A DNA stretch of 64,000 nucleotides from Euglena gracilis (Eukaryota > Euglenida > Euglenophyceae > Euglenales). The notes below the pieces were generated by a model, which had not been told where the DNA came from, ran no database searches, and worked only from the letters and a program-made list of their open reading frames with translations. The DNA is taken from assembly GCA_039621445.1 (NCBI GenBank), contig CP154956.1:5826170-5890169 (forward strand). The letters run 5' to 3'. Both the position numbers and the translations under genes were made by a program. This document shows, piece by piece, positions 43,401 through 51,526 of this stretch (position 1 is its first letter; every line of letters begins with the position of its first letter).

Positions 43401-44051
43401 CACCTCGGTGTATCCCCGAGGTAACCACCTTCTGTGGACATCCACATCGGTGGTCATGTATTCCAGGAAATAAATGTCGACCTCCAGGACGTAGGTAATC
43501 CACGCCCTGTGCCAGTACTGCTGCAGCAGAAATATTTTCTGCCGGTGCTGTTTCAGCACCTTTCGGTCTTGCGTTCCAAGATTGGGATTCCGGCACTGAT
43601 GCAGGAGGAATCTCCTGGTCGGCTGGCTGCCGGCATTCTCGGCAGACGGAGGCGGTTTTCCGCGTTCTCCGAAACCCCAGAAGTCAACAATGTGAACTTC
43701 CTTACAAAACTGGCATTCCAGTTTGTACCGCTGGGGGTACGCGAGGTCCACGTCCAGTACCTTGAACAGCATGCCATACATGCTGTTCAAGAATACTTGG
43801 AGATTGCTTGTGAACATTACCGCAGCCTGGGCCTGGAGTTTCTCCGGCAGGGGGTAATACTTCCACTGGATTCCCAGTGCTCCTACGGAATACATGTGCG
43901 TGAAGATTTCCTTCAGCTGTGCGACGAACGTTTCGCCGTCTGCACAAGTATTCATACAATCGATGTACGTCAGACCGTTTCGGTCGGTAAAGATGCCGAA
44001 ATTCTGGCAGGGGTATCCCAACCAGAACCACAGCTCCCAGAAACCGGGCAT
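40500..44051 (-). CDS. ORF3 C-terminal two thirds (copy C), 1,183 intact codons
   Basis: Order in residues of this piece: 1-80 a conserved globular start (WELWFWLGYPCQNFGIF, QLKEIFTHMYS, QWKYYPLPEKLQ); 80-330 a second globular region with CQFC near 125, LLHQC near 160 and LRPDWEEAEIGLQEH; 330-780 a long Pro/Ala/Glu/Thr-rich linker, low complexity; 780-1183 a C-terminal domain with WLCTVC, RVCNP, NCAALVCAKC and ILCVNC (a possible zinc-binding cluster), then DFFKYSN, GWQIDSGAIRLAAEEAG and a Trp-rich end. No signal peptide or membrane helix. No known family recognised. The true start is upstream at 45936; a frameshift at about 44060-44090 breaks it. Confidence 0.85.
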   Translation of the reverse strand: MPGFWELWFWLGYPCQNFGIFTDRNGLTYIDCMNTCADGETFVAQLKEIFTHMYSVGALGIQWKYYPLPEKLQAQAAVMFTSNLQVFLNSMYGMLFKVLDVDLAYPQRYKLECQFCKEVHIVDFWGFGERGKPPPSAENAGSQPTRRFLLHQCRNPNLGTQDRKVLKQHRQKIFLLQQYWHRAWITYVLEVDIYFLEYMTTDVDVHRRWLPRGYTEVAPRPYDPDQRRMNLRPDWEEAEIGLQEHLDTQFRNILIWEDFQTFLAAHEGKVPRYALPLPAFLEELGEYGVTEHCRQQWEDLCQIDDDEPQPPPGSWVRPTWPPPYPNSDRSESISFYRLSDAQGCYRSGKDPRSAAQLHTEDSPPEAEEEEETVPMAEDESQPAELPARETRSPSVVMLDTVAETAQRPGSPTGEITPVPPSPSALGTPGGPTPPRENPPETVPHTPEVLRLKLPVSGETPLTEEPAEEPTSGEEPERRTSLGGRVLGGLRSLIAVVTPRGTAASSSTAAAETAQPAEDTPDTTAMVEDEPPPAAAPPPVSEATRTEGEQTAMAVETTPAVPVQDEPVSAPVAPAEARDEPTPQRISTATAPKHSGTRTPAPEKQAERTSMPPPQAQPARSAPAKPAPTPSPTAAPGKPTEAARERVGRPSARETPAEGQRRSVSGRRPPSQASPRTWASKRDADRRPSDAPETRSPKAPAKSKPGAAPCKPIPKSGDQPPPKGGGGAGAQSAASSSRGSTSGQGFTHVASSGYGKTSQPKPTSKGQGKSRASTAETPSEDEVIIDWNAVSQDDPEIHDLKNRYMMIDHKLRTQQCLNRWIEPLFCQGRKWSFDQNVTWNYYNSRSPRVSAQNFGEEFLIDKTTENRFVWLCTVCHKMYNSAPDLGLPLVRVCNPVDRKSFHKDVYIPNCAALVCAKCVDSWTHKHNFSYTERDGTNVPILCVNCLRGTFWQTAEGAVPTIMPSAQKPLEEYSTLHKKYKDFFKYSNLKLDDYRHTGMARGWQIDSGAIRLAAEEAGVRLPYLWETADREKILFRLFTTQDRNGRWCLPQWPSENHGMTWKDWLGAVLRPHTVRAECAYHMPIDFHPGNAPQVSANHPRMNYFIWPATLPRKFWEKLQWFLAERASATKQTVPEGWVRDWVVPDFEYESPETWLVDRPPPPQFQMVLVEDPMDSRHDYWRLERM

Positions 44052-44088
44052 CCGGTCCAGGACAACTTCATTCGAATGAGGGTATCCC

Positions 44089-44814
44089 TCAAACGCATGA
44101 AGTTCGGCACTGTAGAAAAAAACGTTTGCAGTGATCGTTCATACGATTCTGCACCACTTCGAGCACCGCATCCGGTGGTCGGTGGATCACGTTGCCTGCC
44201 CTTGTGAACCTTTGGAGATCTTCGTCGATTTTCGGCCAGATCTCCTCCAGGTACTTAAACACTGAGGCAACGTCATAATCCTTCGTTTTCGAAGGTTCGG
44301 CGGCTTTTCCGCCCTTGCCTGCTGTGGGTCCGGCAGATTTTCCGCCTTTGCCTGGAGTTGGACAAGCGGCTTTTCCGCCTTTGCCAGGTGGGGCTTTCCC
44401 ACCTTTCTCCTGGCCTTTGCCTTTCCCCTTCCCCTTCCCTTTACCTTTACCCTTACCCTTTGTGTTCGACAGCCATTCGAATGTTGTCCAGTAATCCCAG
44501 TATTCTGGGTCTTCTGGTGTAAACACAGGGTAAGTCACGGATTCCGTGCTTGGCGTTCGAGCAAATTCCTGCTCAGCGTCACCATGATTCGAGTAAACCG
44601 GTGTGACTGGGGATGGTCGGGTTTCCCGACGGGCCCGTTCTGCCGTCACGTCTGCCGCTGGCGGAGCTTCCTCCTCAGCGTCGACGTGCATCGCCGCGGG
44701 CAGATTTTCCGACCTCGGCGAGCGGCGCTGTGGCTGCGGCGTCAGATTTTCCGGGCCGCGGTCACGCTTGCCGGCGGCAGAGCTTGTGGGTCGTGCTGAT
44801 GGCGCTTCCGCCAC
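44089..44814 (-). pseudogene. ORF3 middle part (copy C) with Lys-Gly arrays
   Basis: Contains a Pro/Arg-rich stretch, the acidic HVDAEEEAPPAADV, then FTPEDPEYWDYWTTFEWL, an array of alternating Lys-Gly (about nine KG pairs), four GKGGKAA-type repeats, and DYDVASVFKYLEEIWPKI leading into the next domain. It is separated from the N-terminal piece by a stop (TGA, near 44830) and from the next piece by a frameshift. The basic arrays could bind nucleic acid; this is inference from composition only. Confidence 0.8.
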
Positions 44815-44829
44815 AGCAACGTCCTGCTG

Positions 44830-45936
44830 TCACGCTGGTTGACTTGATCGTGATGGAGCTGGGACTCCGGTGAGAGCCGACACAGCAGCATCATACTGCT
44901 GGCGCTCTTCTCGTGTCATTTCCGCCCGGGCAGGGTATCCCTGGCCGGCGGAAACAGGGGGACGACGTGCTATTTGTCGTTCGATTGTCACAGCATATTC
45001 ATACTGTTGACGCTCCTCCTCAGTCTCGAACGGCCGTCCAGTCCACGGGTTAACGGGTTCATCCCGTACCGGGGGAACTGGTGCCGCACGAGGCGCGACC
45101 GCGGCTTCCCGCGGACGAGCGCTTCGGGCAGAATCAGACGTCGGGGGAGGGTTTCCCTCCGCAGGACGTCGTGGGATAGGGTCAGGTATGGTTGGGTGGG
45201 GTTGAGGTGGATACACGTACTGATCCCGTGGCATTGGCGCCTCCTGGGGGTAATCCCCAGAGACGGTGTACTGAGACACAGGCTCCTGCGCAGGATAATC
45301 CAGCCGGGGGATGCGCTCAGGGGATCGAAAAATACTTTCTTTCACACGTGGGTGTTCACTCCGGACAGGTGCTTCCACTGTCTCTTCCTCGGGTAATCCG
45401 AGGGAGTGAGCACGAAAATGTGCGGTGTAAGTACCCACTGGTGGTACCTGCCGTGCTACCTGTGGCGGGACTTCCACGCCCAGGTCACGCATGGTAATGT
45501 CCGCCGCGAATCCCGACGCCTCCGGGTCGGTGTAATACACCAGACCGGTCATCGTCGCCTGGGCGCACATACACCACAGGGCTGGAGGGGTATTCGCGAC
45601 GGTCAAACTTTTACGGCAGTGGTCATCCCACAGTGCCTGGGTGAGGTGGTCAGGTGCCGGGTTTGCGCTCATACGCATAACCCGGTTCATCGTCTCCGCC
45701 GTGCGGTGGATCATCACACCCGCGTACGGTGGGAGGCGACGAGAGCCGGATGGCTGAGATGGCCGCGCTTCCGCGGGCATCTGGGTCATCCTGCTACTGC
45801 TGCTGGCTTCAGGGTTTCCCTGAGCCGCAATCCGTGCAGGTGGCTGCGTACCGTATCGGTACGCATACTGGTCAGGTTGAGGGTGAGTGGGGTGGTAAGG
45901 CGGTCCTCCGCCTGGCTCCCTTCCACCAGGCAGCAT
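44830..45936 (-). pseudogene. ORF3 N-terminal part (copy C)
   Basis: Starts MLPGGREPGGGPPYHP, Pro/Gly-rich to about residue 70, then a compact conserved region (residues about 75-170) with MIHRTAETMNRVMRMSAN, ALWDDHCRK, PALWCMCAQATMTGLVYYTD and ITMRDLGVEVPPQVARQVPP, then a long Pro/Arg-rich linker with PFETEEERQQYEYAVTI and a related second copy, MTREERQQYDAAVSAL. The two EERQQY segments look like an internal duplication. Function unknown. Confidence 0.83.
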
Positions 45937-46026
45937 GATACCGCCCGGGGTCGGTACGGTGGGATGGTTGGGTTGTTGGTTGTAAGTTGGTAACGGTAAC
46001 CGCTTGAGTATTATTTGCTAAAAAGG

Positions 46027-46075
46027 CTGCGGAAAGAAAGAATGATAAGAATCAATGATAAAAACAAGAGAAAAC
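46027..46075 (-). promoter_or_regulatory. Conserved 3' splice acceptor (copy C)
   Basis: Same pyrimidine-rich tract and ttctttccgcag as in A and B, ending at 46027, about 90 bases before the ORF3 ATG. Confidence 0.55.
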
Positions 46076-46097
46076 AACATGGGTTTCCCATGCGTTC

Positions 46098-46951
46098 TCA
46101 AAAACTTGTCATGGAAACATCAATGTTATGCTTCTTGTTCCACAGCTTTCAATCTTGCTGGACATACCCAACAAAACTGGTTGCTGGCTCCCAAGTGTCC
46201 TCCTCGGGCCCATACCCTTTCCAGCGGACCTTCCAAAGGTGCATACCTTTATCGATTTTGTGATCGATAATTTTATCGACTACAAAGTCGTCCGTCTCAG
46301 GTAATCTGGAACGGGGTTTGAAGTGCAGACACGGAATGGGTTTCCCATCCGGTGGCGATAGGTATGGTTTGAAGTCGTCCATATGAACGTCCTCAACACC
46401 ATTCGGTAATGCAACCTTGTAACGCCCGCTGGTACCTAGTCTTTCTAGGATTTCACAGGGGCCGAGCCAGAGGGGGTCCAGCTTGGAAGACTGCATGCGA
46501 GTACGGGACTATACACAGGTGACCTGAAATTCTGCAAAAACGACTACAGTTTATTTGCATGAATATCAGTCACGCGCTGGACTGCAGAACGTAGATTTTC
46601 TACTTCCGCAAACCAGGTCTCGCAACTGACACTCGTTCGGGCGGGTCTCTCCGAAGGGACATCCCCTATGGCCGGAGGGTCCCGTCCGAAAACTAATTTA
46701 TAGGGGGAGTGTGGTAAAACCAACCCTGGTAGCGTATTGATATAAAACAAAGACCATGGTAGAACTGATATCCAGTTGCTGCGCGAGTCAGCCAGTGAAA
46801 GGCGAAGCATATTCACGACGGATTTCACGGCTGCCTCGGCTCTACCATTGCCTTTGGATCGGTATATAATGGAAAAATGTTGCCCAATTCCGAGAAAACC
46901 GCACAAAGTGGTGAAAAACCTTGAAGTAATCAAATGGTCTTGATCACTCAC
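46098..46951 (-). pseudogene. pol: pol of copy C: integrase core end, C-terminal domain and chromodomain
   Basis: The core resumes at VSDQDHLITSRFF after a stop that replaces Glu (PN-stop-IVSDQ, near 46952). It holds NGRAEAAVKSVVNM with the catalytic Glu region, then a 31-base deletion near 46500 that removes part of the basic C-terminal domain. The chromodomain (DDFVVDKIIDHKI, LWKVRWKGYGPEEDTWEP) follows. A Trp-to-stop change at 46149 truncates its last residues; the original stop is at 46098. Confidence 0.88.
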
Positions 46952-46954
46952 GAT

Positions 46955-49087
46955 TTAATTCGGTAAACCCATTAGGCAAATGCATTTCTCCAAAAATATA
47001 GTTGCCAAACTTTGGGCAGTCAACCCTGACTTCTGGCATGGAATGGCTACAATGTACCCACTCAGCCTGCAGACAACAACAAAAACGTAATCGTAAATTT
47101 TGTCGTCCGTTCCTTTGCACGGTTCTAATTCCAGAAAATCCATGCAGAGGGATGTAAAAATGTCAGGGGGTACGGGGAAGAAGTCCATCGTACCAGGGGG
47201 GGTACCTCTGCGGGGTTTTACCGCTTGACAAATTTGACACCGTTGCGCTATCCGCAAACAGCGTGAGTAAAGCTCTTTCTCGCTCAGGGTTGTGCTATGC
47301 CCGCGGCCCACCAACGAAAGAAGTTTGGGGGCCCCAGGGTGACCATGGTTGTGATAGCATAAAATCACATCATCAACCAGGTCCTGGGGGATACAATATT
47401 TGTAACCCGATTCATTGCGAAAAACCAACCGTAAAGGTGAAAGAGTGTAATTGTCCAGCACTTCGCCATTACGAAGTCTGGTGACAATGGTGTCATACAC
47501 CGGATCACGACTATAATCCCATTCGCGAAAGAACAGTGGGGAAGGGGACTCCGTGCGTGTAATACGCCGGGGTCCGGACGTGCTTCCACGTCGGCGCCTT
47601 CCGCGCACTGGTGCGACCAGGAATAGTTGTGAAACGGGAAAAGAATCCAAAAGATTATCCGCAGCGTCGTTTCGACGTGCGTATTCGTCAGCTTCCTGAC
47701 TTCCATGAAAAGTCGCGTCTCCCTCATCCGGGTTCCCAGGGTAATACCAAGGGGCCCGACTGAGCGGATCCGCTACTTTTTGTGTGTGACCAGGGGTATA
47801 AATAACCACAAGGTTGAATTGACTCAAGAACTCATGCCATCTGCATCGCCTTCCGACCGATGACATGGCCTTGTTCAAATCCTCGGTGTACCAGTGTTGG
47901 AGACTCTCATGGTCGGTCTTGACGAGGATCTGGACGAGACTGCTGGCTACCCAGCTTCGGAATTTCTGGAGTATAAGCACGATTGCGTAGGTTTCCTTCT
48001 CGCGTATACTCCACTTGACTTGAACTTTTCCGTCGTCGCCCTGTAACTTTCTGCTGAAGAAAGCCACAGGTCGGAGCTCATTCGCCGCGTTATGCTGGCT
48101 AAGAACTCCGCCAACAGCGTAATCGCTGCTGTCGACTTCCAGTACGTATGGTTTGTATGGGTCCGCGATTTCGAGGACAACATTCTCCAAAAGCAAAACC
48201 TTGATTTTCTCAAGGGCCTCGCGCATTTGGTCATCCCAAATGACTTTGGTGTTGTCAACAGCCCGGTTTTTGAGCTGTTTGGTGAGGGGCACCGCGATTT
48301 TCGCGAAGTCCTTCATATATATGGCGTAATATTGGGCTAATCCCAAAAATCCTTTGAGGTGTGTAATCGTTTTGATTATCTCAGGGGTCCATTTCTTAAT
48401 GGCTTCGAGTTTGCTCGGAGCGGCTTTCCGCTGTCCATTGCTGAGGATGTGACCGCAAAATTTTATAAGTATCCGAAACAAATGCATTTTCGCGCCTTTC
48501 GCGAAAAGCACATGTTTTTGAAAAGCGGTTAATACCGCGCAAACATGGTGGAAGTGTGTGACGAGGATATCCTCGCTCGATTTTGCGGATGGTGGTGGTG
48601 TTCCCACCAGCACATCATCGATATACACAATGGCAAACGGTAAATCGCGTAGAACCCATTGTATCATGCGCTGAAACATGGCTGGGCCATTCTTAACACC
48701 CATGGGGAGTACCGTCCATTGGTACACACCCTTTGATGTCACGAATGCCGTGTATGGTTGGGAGTCAGGGTGCAAGTGCATTTGGTGAAAACCGTCCTCC
48801 AGATCGAAAATTGACCACAACCGGTTTTCCGATTGTTTGGTGATCAAATCCTCGATCAGGGGGAGCGGGAAGGGATCATCCCTTGTTTGGGAGTTCAGGT
48901 ACCGGTAATCCAGCACCAGTCTCCATTTCTTCTGACCTGAGGGGTCTGGGGGTTTAGGAACAACAAATGCCTGGGATGTCCACTCGCTTTTCGAGGGTAC
49001 AATCCACTTGCGCTGAATAAGCTTCTCAATCATTTCATTGAGAGCTTGTTCGCGTTCTCCCGAACAACGAAAAAATTTCCGGTGCAT
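46955..49087 (-). CDS. pol: pol of copy C: reverse transcriptase, RNase H and integrase start, 710 intact codons
   Basis: Residues 1-190 reverse transcriptase: IVPSKSEWTSQAFVVPK, WRLVLDYRYLNSQTRDD, FDLEDGFHQMHLHPDS, LPMGVKNGPAMFQRMI and the catalytic VYIDDVLVGTP (near 48606-48630). Residues about 230-430 connection and RNase H: LKGFLGLAQYYAIYMKDFA, LEVDSSDYAVGGVLSQ, VKTDHESLQHWYTED, then VVIYTPGHTQKVADPLSR. Residues about 560-710 integrase zinc domain (CYHNHGHPGAPK, CQICQAVK) and first catalytic Asp (MDFLELEP). The upstream frame is shifted near 49090. The longest intact coding stretch of pol in the window. Confidence 0.95.
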   Translation of the reverse strand: MHRKFFRCSGEREQALNEMIEKLIQRKWIVPSKSEWTSQAFVVPKPPDPSGQKKWRLVLDYRYLNSQTRDDPFPLPLIEDLITKQSENRLWSIFDLEDGFHQMHLHPDSQPYTAFVTSKGVYQWTVLPMGVKNGPAMFQRMIQWVLRDLPFAIVYIDDVLVGTPPPSAKSSEDILVTHFHHVCAVLTAFQKHVLFAKGAKMHLFRILIKFCGHILSNGQRKAAPSKLEAIKKWTPEIIKTITHLKGFLGLAQYYAIYMKDFAKIAVPLTKQLKNRAVDNTKVIWDDQMREALEKIKVLLLENVVLEIADPYKPYVLEVDSSDYAVGGVLSQHNAANELRPVAFFSRKLQGDDGKVQVKWSIREKETYAIVLILQKFRSWVASSLVQILVKTDHESLQHWYTEDLNKAMSSVGRRCRWHEFLSQFNLVVIYTPGHTQKVADPLSRAPWYYPGNPDEGDATFHGSQEADEYARRNDAADNLLDSFPVSQLFLVAPVRGRRRRGSTSGPRRITRTESPSPLFFREWDYSRDPVYDTIVTRLRNGEVLDNYTLSPLRLVFRNESGYKYCIPQDLVDDVILCYHNHGHPGAPKLLSLVGRGHSTTLSEKELYSRCLRIAQRCQICQAVKPRRGTPPGTMDFFPVPPDIFTSLCMDFLELEPCKGTDDKIYDYVFVVVCRLSGYIVAIPCQKSGLTAQSLATIFLEKCICLMGLPN

Positions 49088-49091
49088 TGGT

Positions 49092-49823
49092 TTAGCTCCT
49101 TCTTAAGTTCGATTTACAAACACCGAACGGACCGCGTATTGTGGGGTCGATGTTGCTCGCGTATACTGGACTTTCCAGCACACCGTAAAATTCGCGGGTG
49201 ATCCGCGAACAGAATTCGGCTGACTGAGGATGCTGACCTGCACTCTCGATGACTGCGGAAACCGCCAGGGTATCCCTGGGGCTACCGAGCTTCCTCGGCA
49301 CCGCGAATTCGGACATTCCGAATGCATCGAAGAAACATACGCGAAAAATGATTTCTTTCAAGGGTGGTAATATTCTACCACAAAAATCTTCAAAAATCGG
49401 TACATTAGTGGGTAAATCCCACCAATGAAAACACACATACGATAGTTGGGTGAACCATTCCGCTTCCGGAATGATGGGTATGAGAATAACTCCACGGGCT
49501 TCATCCCGCAGAATTTTCTCAACCGCACATTTGATAAGTTTTGGGGGAGGGTGCATCCATAACACCGTATCACCCCAAAATTTATCAAATGCGTTGGAGT
49601 GTTGTGACCAATGACGTGGCAAACGGGCATGTGCATTGGATGAAAAGGCATCGATTTCCAATGCCAAATCAAAAGAATCAGCCAATGTCGCGATTTTGGA
49701 AAACCATCGATCCAAAATGCGATATTGACCAAAATTGAAAGCATTCCATACGCGTTTGGCGTATTCGTGCACCCGAATTTCCGGGTTGGAGTGAATATAC
49801 ACAATGAATGGATCCACAAACAT
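49092..49823 (-). pseudogene. pol: pol of copy C: HPP (RNase H/Dam-like) module upstream of the RT
   Basis: Includes LPRHWSQHSNAFDKFWGD, VLWMHPPPKLIKCAVEKIL, GVILIPIIPEAEWFTQL, then WWDLPTNVPIF. This is the same order of blocks as the CNPPW relic at 5786-6462, but with HPP in place of NPP. It also carries the segment ESPVYASNIDPTIRGPFGVCK that leads into the RT. Frameshifts at both ends (near 49785 and 49100) are absent in copy B, so the original polyprotein was continuous. Position before the RT is unusual. Confidence 0.55.
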
Positions 49824-50745
49824 GCGGGTTGTCTTCCACTACCTCAAGGGGTAATCCCAAGGGAGTTTGGACAGGTTGGGGGTTTCCCCATTCCGCATCA
49901 AATTCATACCAAGTGTACTCGGGATGGTGATTAGGCATAACGCTTTTCACGTATCCGAACAACGAGGTTAATCCGCGTTGTTGGAGTACTCGGTGTATCT
50001 CCGCGCAATGCGGGCTACAACCAAGTGTGTCATGGCATGTGGATTCCGTATTCGGAATTGCGATTAGTGTCGGATTTTGAACTAAACATCCACAATCGAA
50101 ATCCGATTGGGTGGAAATTCTCCTGCAGTGCACACATTGGTAGGAAGTGTGTTGGTGTATCGGGTGTGCGTATAAGTGGGTGTCGATGGCAGTAGCCGGT
50201 GAGTCTTGTACAGGTGTGCCTGGATTCGGCACAACTGGTGGGAAACGGAGTGGTGGTGTAGCTGGGCGACTACTCGACACCGTAATTACTTCAGGCCTTT
50301 GGGCTTTCGTCTTGTAACCCAGTGAAACGGCGGGGGTACCGCTACTCGCTTGCCCTACCTCATGTGGAACGCATGTAGGTGTGTCATTGGGTAGGGGGGA
50401 GGCTTTCTCCGTACCCCGGGTGTGGAAAACGGTTGTTGGTGTGGTGGATAACGGTGTTGCCATTGTGGATAACGGTGTTGGAAAAGTGGTGGTCATCATA
50501 GTGGATGCCAACAGGGATGGTGGTTTGGGTGGCATTGAAGTGGTGGGTGCTGTGCGCAAACCGTGGGAGTGGCAATCCACAACCAATCGGTACTGGCGTA
50601 AAAATGGATATCCCAACATTACGTCAGACCCGTGAATTCCGGACTCGTAACCAAATATTGGTGAAATGTTGCAATTGTGAGGGGTGTGAGTGATGTTTGG
50701 GGATGATGGGCAAGAGTATCTCGAGCACACATCCCAAATCACCAC
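49780..50745 (-). pseudogene. pol: pol of copy C: protease end and Cys-rich spacer
   Basis: Starts in the second half of the protease (GSDVMLGYPFLRQYRLVVDC), then a Pro/Thr-rich stretch and a Cys-rich segment (YQCVHCRRIS, DFDCGCLVQNP, CHDTLGCSPHCAEIH). These may bind a metal; no named domain is recognised. The frame differs from the protease start because two bases are missing near 50655 relative to copy B. Confidence 0.75.
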
Positions 50746-51526
50746 CGCACATGGGGGTGTTATCCGCGGTTGTAATTTTGATCGGTTTCTTGGCGCTTAC
50801 CAAGAGCGGGGTCGGTATCAACCCCAACCGAAAAAGCAGTGCACTGCGACAACCAGTGTCAATGAGAATTTTAACTTTGGTGGAGAAATTTTGGATGCGG
50901 ATTTCCGCTTGGACGAGTAATTCCATTGGTGGTACGCAAAGTGAAGGGTCTGGCGGAAATACGTTTGCATGCCAGCTCTCCCACGAACCCTTTCCTACTT
51001 TGCTCAGCATTCCGAGCGGAAATGCGGAGTGGGGGGTAGGGGACCCGAAATAATTCCGGGTACTGACCGTGACGGCGGATGGGCAGGGGGGGTAAGGTTG
51101 ATCAGGTCTTACCTCCATCTGTTCATCAGCCCAGAGGTCCGTGCCCTCGGACCTCGGGCTCCCCTACTCCAAGTGCGAACCGGACGCATAGCCGGCAACG
51201 GACTTTTTGGTGGAATAGACCGAATTCAATGAGCGCACCGCCATTCGGGCCTCATTAAATTCCCCGTCCGAGGTCTCATCCCCCTCCCTGCCCGAAGCCG
51301 GGGTGTCCTCCTCCAAACAAGAAATCTTGAAACCGACATTTTGCCAGTTGGAGGAGTAACCACGGTCCTCGCGGCGCTTACCGCGATTTCCGTAGCCGGG
51401 CCGGGGGGAACGAGATCTGGGGCATTTGGATGAGTGGTGGTCTTTTGAACCGCAAAGTGAACAACGGGGTTTGTGGCGGGATTCCGCATAACGGGGGGAA
51501 CGGTATTCCGTTCGACCGTCAAACCG
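50624..51526 (-). pseudogene. pol: Second zinc knuckle and aspartic protease start (copy C)
   Basis: In the same frame as gag, after a stop at 51527. A second CCHC knuckle, CSLCGSKDHHSSKC, at 51422-51463. The protease follows: NFSTKVKILIDTGCRSALLF with the catalytic DTG near 50858, and KITTADNTPMCGGDLGCVLE. The stop at 51527 is either damage or a readthrough signal between gag and pol; copy B has a frameshift nearby, so this cannot be settled here. Confidence 0.85.
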
